Assembly (NCBI GenBank): GCA_027943335.1
Contig: BSBK01003256.1
Coordinates: forward strand, 1,505,001-1,569,000
Direction: 5' to 3'
DNA from: Chamaecyparis obtusa
Lineage: Eukaryota > Streptophyta > Pinopsida > Cupressales > Cupressaceae
Length of the DNA stretch: 64,000 bases
The translations under genes were made by a program, and so were the position numbers. Every line of letters starts with the position of its first letter. Position 1 is the first letter of the stretch. The notes beneath the pieces were generated by a model that did not search any database, was not told where the DNA came from, and saw only the letters and a program-made list of their open reading frames with translations. Below are positions 35,481 through 49,000 of this stretch, in pieces.

Positions 35481-38133
35481 ACAATGAAGTAAGATTACTG
35501 TTCAAATGACTGAACTGATTGATTGCAACTTACTTGCCTTTACAGTTCCATTGAAGTACACAAGGAATGATCATAGATTCCACTCATACCTCTTCTCTTT
35601 ATCTCTTCTCACATGCACAATCACACATACCTCACATACACATTCCTCAAATTACATTAGAGAATTTACTCTCCTTTATACAAGTTACAAATCTCAAGTA
35701 GGTCGGCCTATTAGGGATTCTAAAATGCATAAAAAATTACATTACACAATGATAAGGCCCAGATGGTACCTGATACAAATATAAAATAGTTACAAATATT
35801 AATTCACATGCCAAGATCCACAATTAATGCTCACTAATCCATGGAACACATTACAACACCTAGTCAACTCCCAAAAGCAATTATCCAAGTTCATACACTA
35901 GCGTTCTTGTCAGCATAACCCAATCAAGCCAAAAATCCTAGAGTGTAATCCATCCTATGTTTTCATCCATGCCTAAAGCTCACATAAGATGATTCCATCT
36001 TGCAACCAACTTATGCTCAAGACTCGACAACTAACTCTGTCAAGTTCCATGTCTCTTTCCTATAACCAGTCTTCACCAAAACAACTATAACTCATTCAAA
36101 TCATCATATTAAGCCATTCAACCTTAGACATAAGGTCTATACATTTTCAAATTGATAAAACAAAGCTCTCATACTCTGAACTGTTGTATAATGTTCATAA
36201 ATTTTTGTACAACTTCCTATTGTGTGGTCTAAAATTGGTACTCAAATAGAGGAAAAACCAACACTCAATAAGCCATTAGCTCAGTAATTTAGTATAGGAG
36301 GCCATATCAAATGAACCAACTAAATTCTCAAATGTGGCTTATTTCTTCCTAGTTGAAGCAAGTTTAAGCCTTCTCATGATGATCATCAAATTGGCAAAGA
36401 TGATTAGTGACTTGACTACTCCAAAATGGAAGATTCAAATGCAAATGCAAAACTAGAAATGAACTAGAATGAAAGATTTAAGCTATAATGAGAGATTAAG
36501 ATAAAATCAATACAAACAACAAGTGTTCTAAGAATGAAGATTCAAGAGATTATGCTATGAAACAATGCAAGAAGAAAACTAGATTAGCAATGCAAGATTA
36601 AGCTAAGACATGAAGTAAACTAAGAATGCAAGAGAGCCATGAGCATGCAAATGAAAGTAACTAAGAGCCAAGAATTCAAATAACAATATTAATCTAAGAA
36701 AGGAAGAAAGAAAGAAAGCTAGAATGTTCAAGATTGGGACCTTGAATGCAAGATAACAAGCTAGAACCCTTGAGCCAAGGCAAAGCTTCCTTTTTAAGGA
36801 ATTGCCTCAAGAATGGAGGGTGGAGATTAAGAGGCAAAATAATGAGTGGTTGAGATGAAGAGGAAAATGGAGAGTGAAGGAGATGAAAAGTTAGGTAGAG
36901 ATGAGTGGTGAGGATTAAGAGGCAAAAGAGATGTTAGGTAAGATAAGACAAAATAGCATTTTTGAGAGGATAAATCCCCTTTAATTGCTAATTAATCAAG
37001 ATTAAGTATGTGCACACATGTGAATGTGTTCTTTTAATAAAAGTGTAGAAAAATTATATTAAAAGCAATATTATAGAAATTAAATAAATATGCAAGCTCT
37101 AGAAATTAGACCATAGTATAAGCTTGATATAATAATTTTTTATTTTTTATTTAATTATGCAAAGGGGGATTTTTAGGGTTACTTTGCACAATTATGTATA
37201 GTAAGTATGCATTTGGGATTTAGGATTTTATTTGAGGTAATTTGATCAAAATTAGGGGTTTAGGTTTTACTAGACAAATTTTAGGTGATTATATTTGCCC
37301 CTGTTTGAATCGATGTGTGAGCAACACGTTGATTCAAAGAATAGATTACAAATAAGGAACCGAATCTAAACCTGATTGAACAAAGATTGATAAGAGATAT
37401 TAGCTCTAAACCTAATTGATTGAAGATTGATGAGAGAGACAAGAGTATCTAGCCTAATATGAAGTGATGAGATTGAATATCTACCAGAGAGCTTTTTGAG
37501 ATAATTGCTTCAACAATGATTCTGAAGAAGCTAACCACCTGCGAGACAATAGAAGATTGATATGGGTCCTGATGAACCTGATATTCCCCAAGAGATGTTT
37601 GTTGGAGTGATATGATATGAAGTGATGAGAACCCTCTTTCAAAAATAAGATGTTTATAAATATTTGGTTTAATTGCTAGACTTGTAAATTAGGAGATTTG
37701 ATCGAAGAAGACTTTCTATATTGTCATGCCCCCTTCAGGATCAAAATGGAAAGGAAGAAAGAAGGCAAAAGTGAGCATGAAATGACAGTGTCAACAATCA
37801 ACTACATTTTGACAATAAAACAATCTCAGATTTTGATTTCAATTGCAAAAATAGGATAAAAAAGGAGGATTTGAAATCAACTACCTCGATGGAGAGAAAG
37901 GAAGGATAAAAAGAAAGCATAGCTCAAGGGAGACCAAAAATGTACAACTAAATGCAACCATAGAATTAAATGTATCCTAAAAGACCAATCAAGTCATGGA
38001 TCTTGTTGCCATTCATTTTTCATCATTTGAGCATTTGGGACATTGAAGGTTAGTACAACCTTCACTAGTGTGAAAGAAATTGTGAAAATATGAATACGAC
38101 CTTATCAGATAAGATGTAGGAAACACATGTAAG
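35481..38133. other. AT-rich region, no gene recognised
   Basis: Long A/G-rich stretch at about 36370-36960 with many AAGA-, AATGCAAGA-like words and no open frame of note. Phrases such as ATGCCCCCTTCAGG (37727) hint at further old gypsy non-coding sequence, perhaps the distal part of the Tat element further right. No boundary could be set. Confidence 0.4.
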
Positions 38134-39769
38134 TGTATATGATGAAATAGTATGTGTACCAAAATGAATAGAGTGATATGAAAGGGGGAATATAAGATCT
38201 ACTTCTAAATCCAAATTCCCAAGGGAGAGATCCAAATTGATCAACCAAAAGGTCAATACACAAAAGAATCAATCTATGGAGAATATGAATGAAGGACAAA
38301 ACCTTATATTCTATTATGAAGAGTATGTGCTTGAAATTCAAAATGAATAGAAGGAAAATACTAACCTCAAAATAGGGCAGATCTGAAAAATGCTGATTTT
38401 TTGTCTGTGCACAGTTTCGGGGAATTTTGCAACCTATTTCAGACTGAAAATGTCGAGACGGAGAAAACCCAGAAAATGTTTATCTTTTAGGAAGCAAGTA
38501 GTCCTTGACCTAGATAGTGGGGCAAGGTCTTACCTCAGGGTAGGATCCTACTCCCCACTTGAGGTCATCCTTGACCCAAAACAACTCTGACAGAAAATCT
38601 ATTTGTGGATCTCAAAAGTTCACCGAAAAGGGTATTTGGATGTGCACTTCAATTTTCTGTCCTATACCTGTACCTACAAGAAAAATTGTTTTGTTGTTTG
38701 GATGAGGGGTTTGCCTTGGTTAAACCCCAGTTTGGAATCAACCTTAATAATGGAATTGAAATAGAGAATGCTAGCAAGTAGTAGAAGTAGATATAACAAT
38801 GAAGCTATGATATTCAATAGATATGCAATTGTATTTGAAATGCAAACAAGTATATTGATATGAAAGCTTGGACTCAATAATGTAAATCAAAAGCTTAAAC
38901 GTAAATCAAAACCTCCATGATTGTATGCTTGGAATCCACCTTAATAGAGAAGAATGAATGGATCTTGAAGATGAACAAAGGATCTTGAAGGAAGATCACT
39001 CCACCATGATGGATAGGTCTAGGGTTTGAGTGATGAATCTTGAATGCTTGAACCAAATCCCTTCAAAGGCTTGAATGCTTGAATCCTTGATCTTCAATGG
39101 AGATCTTGAATGGAGAAGAGGGATTGAATGCTTCCTTGAAAAATTCTTGATGAAATTCTTGCTTGATCTTTCCTTGAGAAAACCTTGAGTGCTTGATTGC
39201 ATAACTTGTGGATGCTTGATGGAAAAAAGAGATGGAGAAAATGAGAGAGGAAGGCTTCCTTTTATAGTGATCTAGGGCACAAACTTCTAGAGAGGCTGAC
39301 ATTGGAGAATTAAATCCCAATTAACCTTGACCCCTAGAAATGGACCCAAATTAAATGCAATTTAAGGATTTACCATTCTGAAACCTGAAATGGCTGACCC
39401 AGAAGTGGGAAAAGAAATCTTTCCGAAACCTGATATGCTAAAACTACCAAAATCTAAAAATTGGGCCTGGGGTCAGGGATGAGGTAGACATTTCCCTAGG
39501 TTAGGGTCGAGGTTTTCCCTGACCTAGGTTTGGGTCTAGGTCTTCCTTGACCCTACCAGGTCATCTTTGACCCAGACAGTCAAAAACTCTAGATTCTCAG
39601 AGAAAACTATCTAGAAAAGGATGGAAATAAGGAGGAGTGAAGCAAAATAGGGGGGAAATAGCCAGATACATGCAAAGACCTGATCAAGGTTCTTAACATG
39701 ACCCTAGACCACTCACTCAGAGGGCTAAATGCTCTTAACATGGAAGTGCTTCCATTTTAAGATGATACA
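38134..39769 (-). repeat. TR-GAG element 3' LTR
   Basis: 1636 bases. A TATA-like box is present on the minus strand at 39257-39269. Iterated GGTCA/TGACC words occur at about 39470-39585. Confidence 0.9.
39257..39269 (-). promoter_or_regulatory. Likely TATA box of the TR-GAG LTR family
   Basis: CACTATAAAAGGA on the minus strand. It is identical in the other LTR (44198-44210) and in the solo LTR (57111-57123), which is stronger conservation than the flanks show. Confidence 0.6.
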
Positions 39770-39786
39770 TTAAGTCCCCACTTTAG
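39770..39786 (-). other. TR-GAG element polypurine tract
   Basis: On the minus strand AAAGTGGGGACTTAA precedes the 3' LTR. It is similar in core to the AAGTGGGGG tract of gypsy A. Confidence 0.65.
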
Positions 39787-41254
39787 CAAGAGTATGGATT
39801 CGATGCAAACTCTTGGTAAAGGAAATGAAAGAAGAGATCCAAGTGGATTCACAAAAAGATAAAATAACACTTAGCTAAGGACACAAGCCCCTAGGCTAAG
39901 GATTATAACTCAACATACATGCATGAGGGTGTGAAAATGAAAAAGGAAAAAGACACAAAAGAGGGGTTTGTACTAAAACAAACCCAAATCAACTAGCATA
40001 AGAAACCTTGCTAAGAAAAATTTCTCATACTAATATCATATTTGGAAAGCTATCATGAAAGCATAAATGATTACATAAGAAAGACAAGAGCAACACTATA
40101 AATAACATAACTTCATGATCCAATCCTACTAGCATGAAAGTGAAAAGAGAGAAAAGAGAAAGTGATTACCTTGCCCAGTAAGATGCCCATCTTACTGTGA
40201 ATCACCCCGGAGGGAGAGACCAATAGGTGGCCAACTTGATAGTTCACCCAAAAACTATGCTTTGTAATTGTAATGTGTCTTCTGATGGCTTCTAAAATAC
40301 CCATATATCCACCTTCTTGTATCACTATGAATATGAAATGCATATCCCTTCAAGATTTAGAAACTTATGTGCGTTACCTTCCAAGATTTAGCATATTTTG
40401 AAAATTGAAAATGTGTGTCTCCTCAGGATTTAGCAACTTATGTGTGTTACCTTCCAAGATTTAGCATGTAAAAATAAAAACTATAGTACAAGGGAGACCC
40501 TATATATGCCCCCCTCCTTATCGTGGTAGTCTACTAGACAAGATAAGGAAGAGGAAGAGGATACCTACTTCACAATGCAAGGAGATATCTTGTTTAGCAA
40601 CAATGCATACCATATTCTTAACAAGGGATATTGACCCCTACATCCAAGAGTATAGATAATTATGAAAAGGATATGTCACTTATGGAAAAAAGATCCTCAA
40701 TGAAAGAGATCTTATCAACAAGGCCCCCTTCATAGAGGAGTGCTTTTAGATAAAATATCATCTTTCAAAGGCGGGAACAAATATTCAATCATCAAGCCTC
40801 TCTACAAAGAAGAGGAAAAGGAATCTTTGGAATGAGGGAAACAAGTCTAACACTAAAGAAAGGGTAAGAGTTTATAATGAACATAATTTGCAACATAGAG
40901 AAGAGGTGATGACCTAGGACAACAACCTCTCATAAAAAGATTATCCATAGTCAAAAAATCCATCAATATGATGAAATAATATTGCAATATAAACAAATAC
41001 CACTAAGCTAAGGAAATCAATTCCCTAGACAAAGAGAAATAAGGAAGAACCTTGCCCCCCAAAGATGAAGGCAAGGGACACCTTTGCAAAAAAAATGTCT
41101 TAGAAAAGATATCTTGAGTATAAAATAGAATCTATGGATGATTATAAACATAATACAAAACCATAGAGAGATAGGATAGAAAGAATACCGATTAAGCTCA
41201 ACAAAAAGCCTAATGGATCCTAGGAGACTGGAAGAAATACCTCTTGCCCCTGAG
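39787..41254 (-). other. Non-coding interior of the TR-GAG element
   Basis: Located where pol would be in an autonomous element. Only short open frames occur, for example 76 codons at 40113-40343 with no known motif. No YxDD, RNase H or integrase residues were found in any minus-strand frame. Confidence 0.6.
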
Positions 41255-42736
41255 TTAAGAGACAAGAGGGGGAAAGAGATATATTATAGAAGAATGAGGG
41301 GTAAAATTATGAAAAAATTGTAATACTGCACAAGAGTGAGATAAAATTCCTAAAGAAGCTCTTTCTCTAACATATGTCTTGAAATGCACACAATCAACAA
41401 GTGAATGTGTATTACTATAGTGGAGAGGATATTTGTACTTGGAGAAAGCATATTTCAGCATAGATTTAAAGATTTCTATGTAAGTCAAAGAATTCAGATA
41501 AAAAAGGGAAGGTAAAAATAATTCTTGCACATTTGCATCATGAACCATAGTTTGAGTCCCATCATTAGTGTGGGAAAAACTAGGAATAGTAGATGGAGAA
41601 TTAGGAATATTAGGAATGTTAGGAATCGGATTACAAAGGATAGGATTAGAATTAGGAAGATTGGGAAATGAATTAGGAAGGATAGGATTAGGATTAGAAA
41701 GATTAGGAAATGAATTAGGAAAGATAGGATTAGGATTAGGAAGATTAGGAAATGATGTATCATCTATCAAATTCTTCACATAATCCAAAAGAGTAATAGG
41801 TTCACCATACCACTTCTTAATGAAAGTTTTGAAAGTAGGAAGGAAAGTATTAATCAATCTCATAATAGCATAGTCACTACAAATGATTTGAATTGCTTTA
41901 ACATGATTGATAGGGTCTTCCTTACCATCGTAATTCTTAAGATGAGGCATATTGGCCTCCTGCTGAGGAACAAGAACATGAATAATTTCTAAGGATAAAG
42001 GACTACCCATGTCACATGTAGGAATACTAAACTTGGATTGAGTTAAGGATGCAAGTTGTTGTAAAGAAGACACATTTTGAGCTAGACTAATGATTGTGGA
42101 ATCACTAGGATGTATAGAAACATTAGGAACACTAGGAATAGTGTAAGAAGTGTCAGGAATGGAAGACACAATCAGAGGAACACTTGGAACCACAGTTGGA
42201 AGAGGGTTGGAATAGATCTAAGGAACACTGTGATAAGAAGGCTGTGAGGTAGGTAAAGACACTAGTGGAACACTCATAGGAAGAGATGAAGGAGATGTAG
42301 TCACCAAAGGAGGAGTGTAAGTAGGAATTTTGTGTAAAGGAATGGAAGAAGGTTCCACACTGATGACAAGAGAAGTGAATCCTAGATCTTGAGCTAAAGG
42401 TTTATCATTTAAATGCACAAGATGAGTGATATCATGCAGGAGATTAACACCTTGATCACTATCACAGAGGACTTTCTCAAAGATCTCTATATCTTGAATA
42501 GGATATAACATTCTAGGTATATCAATAGTGGAAAATGAAGGTAACCATGCACACACCCTATGGTAAAGATCAATTGAAGAGTTTGTAGAGGAATATGAAA
42601 TAGGAATAGGATCAATGGAGATCTCATTCAAACAATTTTCATCCTCACTTCCATGTACCTCATTAAGGGATCTATCCTCTTGTACAATAAAAGCCTCATT
42701 AAAGTATTCAAAACAAGAATCATACATGTTGAACAC
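41255..42736 (-). pseudogene. GAG-like protein of the TR-GAG element
   Basis: One frame of about 490 codons from the ATG at 42736, broken by a single TAG at 42218-42220. The N-terminal half is acidic and Ser/Pro-rich. The middle has MPHLKNYDGKEDPINHVKAI, which resembles the start of the plant gypsy GAG domain (FxxYDGxxDPxxHL), followed by a weakly similar helical stretch and WYGEPI. Then comes an Asn/Pro-rich tandem repeat (about 14 residues per unit, PNLPNPNPI). A Cys/His-containing stretch follows (DCVHFKTYVRERA) but no clear CCHC knuckle. Start choice: first ATG of the open frame; a start further upstream was not seen. The GAG assignment is moderate. Confidence 0.6.
41585..41755 (-). repeat. 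42-base tandem repeat encoding Asn/Pro units
   Basis: About four units of GGAAATGAATTAGGAA followed by GATAGGATTAG; the translation on the minus strand alternates PNLPNPNPI and PNSF. The variation keeps the frame. Confidence 0.8.
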
Positions 42737-43034
42737 AAAGTAACACTAAAAGCATGAAAAATGTAAATATTTTTGTATTTTTAAAGGAATTTTGCAATTT
42801 TTTTTGTATTTTTGAAATATAAATGCAAGAGCATAAAATAAATCTACTTTTATTTATATGTAAGATCTAACACAAAATGCAAATGTAACACAATAGGGCA
42901 TCTAATTCCACAAAAGATAGGGGGTAAGCTTGTCAGGTTCACCAAAATGTATAGTGAAGGTGAACACACAAGGGATTGCAAAGGAAGATCTAACACAATA
43001 GAGCATCTAAATCCACAAAAGAAAGGAGGGTAAG

Positions 43035-43050
43035 TGTGTTGGGTTCACCA
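43035..43050 (-). other. TR-GAG element primer binding site
   Basis: TGGTGAACCCAACACA on the minus strand, three bases inside the 5' LTR. The first ten bases equal those of the gypsy A site. Confidence 0.65.
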
Positions 43051-43053
43051 AAA

Positions 43054-44711
43054 TGTATAGGATGAAATAGCATGTGTGCCAAAATGAATAGAGTGATATG
43101 AAAGGGGGAATATAAGATCTACTTCTAAATCCAAATTCCCAAGGGAGAGATCCAAATTGATCAACGAAAAGGTCAATACACAAAAGAATCAATCTATGGA
43201 GAATATGAATGAAGGATAAAACCTTATATTATGTTATGAAGAGTATTTTCTCGAAATCTGAAATGAATAGAAGGAAAATACTAACCTCAAAATAGGGCAG
43301 ATCTGAAAAATGCTGATTTCTGATGTCTGTGCACAGTTTTGGGGAATTTTGCAACATGTTTTGAACTGGAAATGTCAAGATGAAGAAAACCTAGAAAATA
43401 TTTGTCTTTTGGGAAGCATGTAGTCCTTGACCCAAATAGTGGGGCAAGGTCTTACCCCAGGGTAGGATCCTACCCCCCACTGGAGGTTGTCCTTGACCCA
43501 AAATAGCTTTGACAAAAAATCTATTTGTGGATCTCAGAAGTTCGCCGAAAAGGGTATTCAGATGTGCATTTCAATTCACTGTCTTGTACCTGTACCTACA
43601 AGAAAAATGGTTTTATTATTTGGATGAGGGGCTTGCCTTAGTCAAACCCCAGTTTGGAATCAACCTTAATAATGGAATTGAAATAGAGAATGCTAGCAAG
43701 TAGTAGAAGAAGATCTAACAAATAAGCTATGATATTCAATAGTTATGCAATTGTATTTGAAATGTAAACAAGTATATTGATATGAAAGCTTGGAATCAAT
43801 AATGTAAATCAAAACCATAAATGTAAATCAAAACCTTAAATGTAAATCAAAATCTCCATGATTGTATGCTTGGAATCCACCTTGATAGAGAAGAATGAAT
43901 GGATCTTGAAGATGAACAAAGGATCTTGAAGGAAGATCACTCCACCATGATGGATAGATCTAGGGTTTGAGTGATGAATCTTGAATGCTTAAACCAAATC
44001 CCTTCAAAGGCATGAATGCTTGAATCCTTGATCTTCAATGGAGAACTTGAATGGAGAAGAGGGATTGAATGATTCCTTGAAAAATGCTTGATGAAATGCT
44101 TACTTGATCTTGCCTTGAGAAAACCTTGAGCACTTGATTGCATAACTTGTGGATGCCTGATGGCAAAAAGAGATGGAGAAAATGAGAGAGGAAGGCTTCC
44201 TTTTATAGTGATCTAGGGCACAAACTTCTAGAGAGGCTGACATTGGAGAATTAAATTCCAATTAAACTCAACCCCTAGAAATGGACCCAAATTAAATGCA
44301 ATTTAAGGATTTACCATTCCAAAACCCGAAATGGCCGACCCGGAAGTAGAAAAAGAAATCTTTTTGAAACCCGATATCCTAGAACTCCCAGAATTTGAAA
44401 ATTGGACCTAGGGTTAGGGATGAGGTAGACATCGCCCTAGGTCAGGGTCGAGGTCATCCCTAACCTATGTCAAGTTTTAGGTCATCCTTGACCCTACCAG
44501 GTTCGTCTTTGACTCAGACAGTCAGAAACTCCAAATTCTCAGAGAAAACTATTTGGAAAAGGCTAGAAATAAGGAGGAGAGAAGCATAATAGGGAGGAAA
44601 CAACTAGATACATGCAAATACTCGATCAAGGCACTTAACATGACCCCAAACCACTTACTTAGAGGGCTAAATGCTCTTAACATGGAAGTGATTCCATTTT
44701 AAGATGATACA
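43054..44711 (-). repeat. TR-GAG element 5' LTR
   Basis: 1658 bases, homologous along its whole length to 38134-39769. A sampled 215 bases differ at about 5%. Confidence 0.9.
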
Positions 44712-44716
44712 ATAAG

Positions 44717-45118
44717 CATTGAGAAATATATGTCAAGATGACTTGAACATGGTTTCCAAGTTAATGTTGTAAGAAAACACCTATATTGAGGCACAAGCTA
44801 CCATGATAACCAAGAGTGTCATCATACATGTTACACATAAGCAAAAGATAAGGAGATAATTCCAACCTCACCTAAGTGTCTGAATAAAGAGGGTCAAGGT
44901 ATGTGTGGCATTCCAATCATGATGGAGGCTCTTACCACAGACACCTAGTTTATTAGATAGCTTAGGATCACACCACAAGCAGAAATCAAAGAAAATATTG
45001 TTATGCCCCCAGTCGTAAATCTCTAGTCAAGTAGACATTGTTGAGAAACCTTAGAAGACTATAGAAAGTGAAAATCAATGATAACAAATGACACACAAGA
45101 AAATAGTTCATCATATCT
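44717..45118. other. Old sequence between the TR-GAG element and the chromovirus
   Basis: No coding signal. It contains TATGCCCCCAGTC (45003). It is probably non-coding sequence of the antisense Tat element, which resumes at 51472 after the chromovirus. Confidence 0.4.
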
Positions 45119-45123
45119 CAGTC

Positions 45124-45972
45124 TGATGCAGGAGCATCCTGGGTGTAAGAGCAATCTTGCATCACCCAAAAATATTTCTATTTTTATATTCAATAAGGGC
45201 TATTTTAGTGCAGAGCTGCTATTTATGGAAAGTTACTATTTTTGGTAATTTTTGCATGTGCTCAGAATGATCTGATTTCTTTCTTGGAGGTTCATTTTGG
45301 TCATTTAAGTCTACCAGTAAAGTTTCATTGCTAGATCAAGTGTATATTGGAAGATATTGAAGATTTTCGGTATTGGCAGCAGGGTACAGAAACTTTGAAC
45401 TCAGTTTTGAAGGCTTTAGAGGCCCCGGATGAGGTCAAAAATTTGGGGGACAGGCGCTTGCGCCAGTCAAACTTGTAGAGCACTTCGTGGCGTTTCTGAA
45501 ATGGGGTTATAATAGCCGATCGGGTCAACTGGTGATGACTTATGGTCTTCGGAAGTTGGGCCACCTGAAATGGCGAAAAATAATTTTCTTCAAAATTTCT
45601 GTTCGGGTTTCAAAGGTTATCTTGAGCCGACTATGATGTAATAAAATGTAAAATAAAATAATTCTAAGTTTGGTCGGCCTTATTGACTAAAATTCTGGAA
45701 CCTTCCCAGGCGGTGGATAATTGCCTATATAAGGAAGGTTGTATTATTGTCTTAGGCAGTTCAGAATAGTTCTGGGTAATAGTTCGAGGCTTTGTCCTAC
45801 ATAATATTGTAAGGGAATGCCCATGTGGCTTTGCATATTGTAATTCTGAAAGTTTGTAATTCCACATTTGTGGAGATAATAAGAAGCCAATTTTTCTGTT
45901 CTTGCATATTATTGTTGTTGTTTCTCTTTTTCTATTATGTGTTTGTGGTATTAAGGGGAGCACCCTTCATCA
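45124..45972 (+). repeat. Chromovirus 5' LTR
   Basis: TGATGCAGG...CTTCATCA, 849 bases. It contains the TATA-like box near 45726. Confidence 0.95.
45725..45735 (+). promoter_or_regulatory. Likely TATA box of the chromovirus
   Basis: CTATATAAGGA, conserved in the 3' LTR at about 51219-51229. It is placed about 245 bases from the LTR end. Confidence 0.6.
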
Positions 45973-45974
45973 AG

Positions 45975-45985
45975 TGGTATCAGAG
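45975..45985 (+). other. Chromovirus primer binding site
   Basis: TGGTATCAGAG, two bases after the LTR: initiator-Met type. Confidence 0.92.
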
Positions 45986-46073
45986 TAGGAGTTCTTGAGT
46001 GTGTAAACAGATCACCGACTGTGAGGCAGTTTGCACCAGGACCGTGGCTAGGGTTTCAGCGCGCATCGCGAAA

Positions 46074-49000
46074 ATGCCTCCACGAAGGGAACGTGGCGGA
46101 AGAGCTGGTGTTGTAACACCTGAGGTTAGAGAGCTGCAGAGACAAGTGCGAGCATTGCAAGAAGAGATTCACAGAGGAATGAATCTTAATGTCAGAGATG
46201 AAAGCGAGGATGAAGCCGAAGAAGAATATCAAGAAGGAGAAGCTGAAATTGTGAACCAGGAGGAAGAAAGACTTTTTCGGGCGATTTCCAAGATTGGGAA
46301 AAGACCTAAGATTGAGGTTCCTACATTTTCTGGAAATCTTAACCCAGAGGAATTGATCGACTGGATCAATGAATGTGAGGAGTATTTTGAGTATGAAGAT
46401 GTTGAGGATCCTGATAAGGTCAAATTTGTGAAGGCCAGACTGAAAGGTCATGCGAAGATCTGGTGGCAAGAAATTCAATTGGAGCGAAATAGAAGAGGGA
46501 AAGATAAAATCACAAGATGGGATCGGATGGTGGAAAAATTGAAGCGACAGTTCATTCCTATTGATTATGAGCTTGACCTACTGAAGAAAATGCAAAGTTT
46601 GAAGCAAGCAGGAAAATCTGTTCAGGAGTATACAGAGGAGTTCTATCGACTCCTCATCAGAACAGGCCATGCCGAAGCTGATAAGGAGAAAGTTGCCCGA
46701 TACCTTAATGGGTTAAGGCCAAGCATTCAGGAGGAGTTGAATCTAGTTCGAATGAACAGTATTGAGGAGACATACCAATTTGCCCTAAAAGTAGAGGAAA
46801 AGCTAAACAAGAAGTTCGAGAGCAGACAAAATGGAAGAGGTTGCGATGGACGATCTGGTGGACGGTCATATGGTGGCCGAAATGAAGATCCGAAAAAGAA
46901 GGATGAGGCCAGTAGCAGTCAAAATCAGTGAGAAAATAATTCCAATCGCTTCCAGGATCAGAATAATAGAGATCAGAGAGGAAGAGAAAGAGGACAAGGA
47001 TCTGGAAGAGGTGGCTTCCGTGGAACATATTTTCACTGTGGAGAAGAAGGTCATAGGGCATTTGAATGTCCTCAGCGCCAAGGCAGAATGGATAGGAGAA
47101 ATGAAGGTCAGGCCAGAGTTGCACATGTAGATGAAGATGCCAGATCATCGAATTCTGAAGATGCTAAAAGAGGAGAAACATTGATTAACAGAAGAGTCTT
47201 GTTGAGTGGTGAGAATGAACCTGAGCAAAGGAGGAGCCTGTTTCGCACCAGGTGCAAGTGTGAAGGTAAATGTTGTGATGTGATTATTGATGGTGGAAGC
47301 ACTGACAATTTGGTGTCCGAAGAGATGGTGACAAAGTTGAAGCTTAAGAGACAGAAACACCCACATCCATATCGGATTGCCTGGGTACAGGATGACCACA
47401 AGGTCATGGTCAATGAACAATGCCTAGTGAAGTTCAAGATTGGCGGATACCAAGATGAGGTATTGTGCGATATCATATCTATGGATGCATGTCATATGTT
47501 GTTGGGTAGACCATGGCAGTTTGACAGATGTGCTATACATGATGGTTGTGCGAATACCTATTCCCTGACAAAGGATGGAGTGCGACATAAGCTAAAACCA
47601 TTAAAGGAGACTGAAGAAAAGGTATGTGGTAATGGAAGGATAACTTTTGTTGATGGAAGAAATTTCCTAGATGGTATGAGGCATGAGCATGTATGTTTTG
47701 CTTTAATTCCAAAAGCTGGTAAAGAGGAAGTAGAAGATGTTCCTGTAGAAGTTGTAGATTTGTTGAATGAGTTTCAGGATATTGTATCCGATAACATGCC
47801 TGATGGATTACCACCAGTCAGGAAGATCAGTCATCAGATGGACTTGATCCCAGGAGCGAGTTTGCCGAATAAGGTAGCACACAGAATGACACCTGCAGAA
47901 AGTGAGGAGTTGAACAGACAAGTACATGAACTGTTACAGAAAGGATTGATCCGTGACAGTCTGAGTCCCTGTGCTGTACCAGCGGTATTAGCACCAAAGA
48001 AGAATGGAGAATGGAGGATGTGTATAGATTCTAGGGCAATAAACAAGATCACAATCAAGTATAGGTTTCCATTGCCACGAATGGATGATATTATGGACTG
48101 TTTGAGTGGAGCTGTGTATTTCTCAAAGATAGATCTGAAGAGTGGATATCATCAGATTCGGATCAAAGAAGGAGATGAATGGAAGACTGCCTTCAAGACA
48201 AAGGAAGGACTATATGAGTGGTTAGTCATGCCTTTTGGGCTAACCAATGCGCCGAGCACTTTCATGCGGCTCATGAACGAGGTTCTGAAAGAATTTCTGG
48301 GTAAGTTTGTCATTGTTTACCTAGATGATATTTTGATCTTTAGTAAGACATTGGATGAGCATATGATGCATATTCGTATGGTATTTGAGAAGTTGAGAGA
48401 AGAGAAATTGCTGATTAATTTGAAGTGCAGTTTTGTGAAGAAAGAGTTGGTGTATTTGGGGTTTGTAGTTTCAGGAGAAGGTCTAAAAATGGACCCAGAG
48501 AAGGTACAGGCTATCCTTGAATGGCCTACTCCAAAGAGTGCTACTGAGGTAAGATCTTTTCATGGTCTAGCTAGCTTTTACAGAAAGTTTATCAGAAATT
48601 TTAGTAGTATTTGTGGACCCTTGACTGAAACAATGAGAGGGGATAGAAAAGAGTTTAAGTGGACTAATGGGGCAGAAAAGAGTTTTCAATTGTTGAAACA
48701 AAAAGTTACAGAAGAACCTGTTTTAGCACTTCCAGATTTTAATAAGGTGTTTCAAGTAGATTGTGATGCTAGTGGTACTGCAATAGGAGCTGTTATGAGC
48801 CAAGAAGGTAAACCTATTGCTTATTTTAGTGAGAAGTTAAATGATGCCAAGAGGAAATATTCTGTTTATGATCAAGAATTTTATGCTATAGTTCAGGCAT
48901 TAAAGAAGTGGAGACATTATCTACTTCCTAAGGAGTTTGTTTTGTATACTGATCATCAAGCTTTGCAATATTTGAATAGTCAAGGAAAGTTGAATCAGAG

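Larger units (their letters stand above)
38134..44711 (-). mobile_element. TR-GAG-like non-autonomous LTR element, antisense
   Basis: LTRs lie at 38134-39769 and 43054-44711 and are bounded by TG..CA (TGTAT...ATACA). The duplication is GTAAG (38129-38133) against ATAAG (44712-44716), one transition apart. The primer site and purine tract place the 5' end on the right. The 3.3-kb interior has one GAG-like frame and no protease, RT, RNase H or integrase. That matches the published idea of terminal-repeat retrotransposons with only a GAG domain. It would need an autonomous partner; gypsy A and this element share a primer site. A solo LTR of the same family lies inside copia 4. Confidence 0.85.

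Noticed and set aside
35068..36400. Complete copia element or intact solo LTR
   Set aside because: Only the LTR 3' end is recognisable; no opposite end or matching GTTAA duplication was found.
39787..41254. Hidden pol or envelope-like gene in the TR-GAG element
   Set aside because: No catalytic motifs in any minus-strand frame; only short frames.
46056..46478. Antisense open frames opposite the chromovirus gag and pol
   Set aside because: They mirror the codon usage of the strong sense frame and have no motifs of their own.
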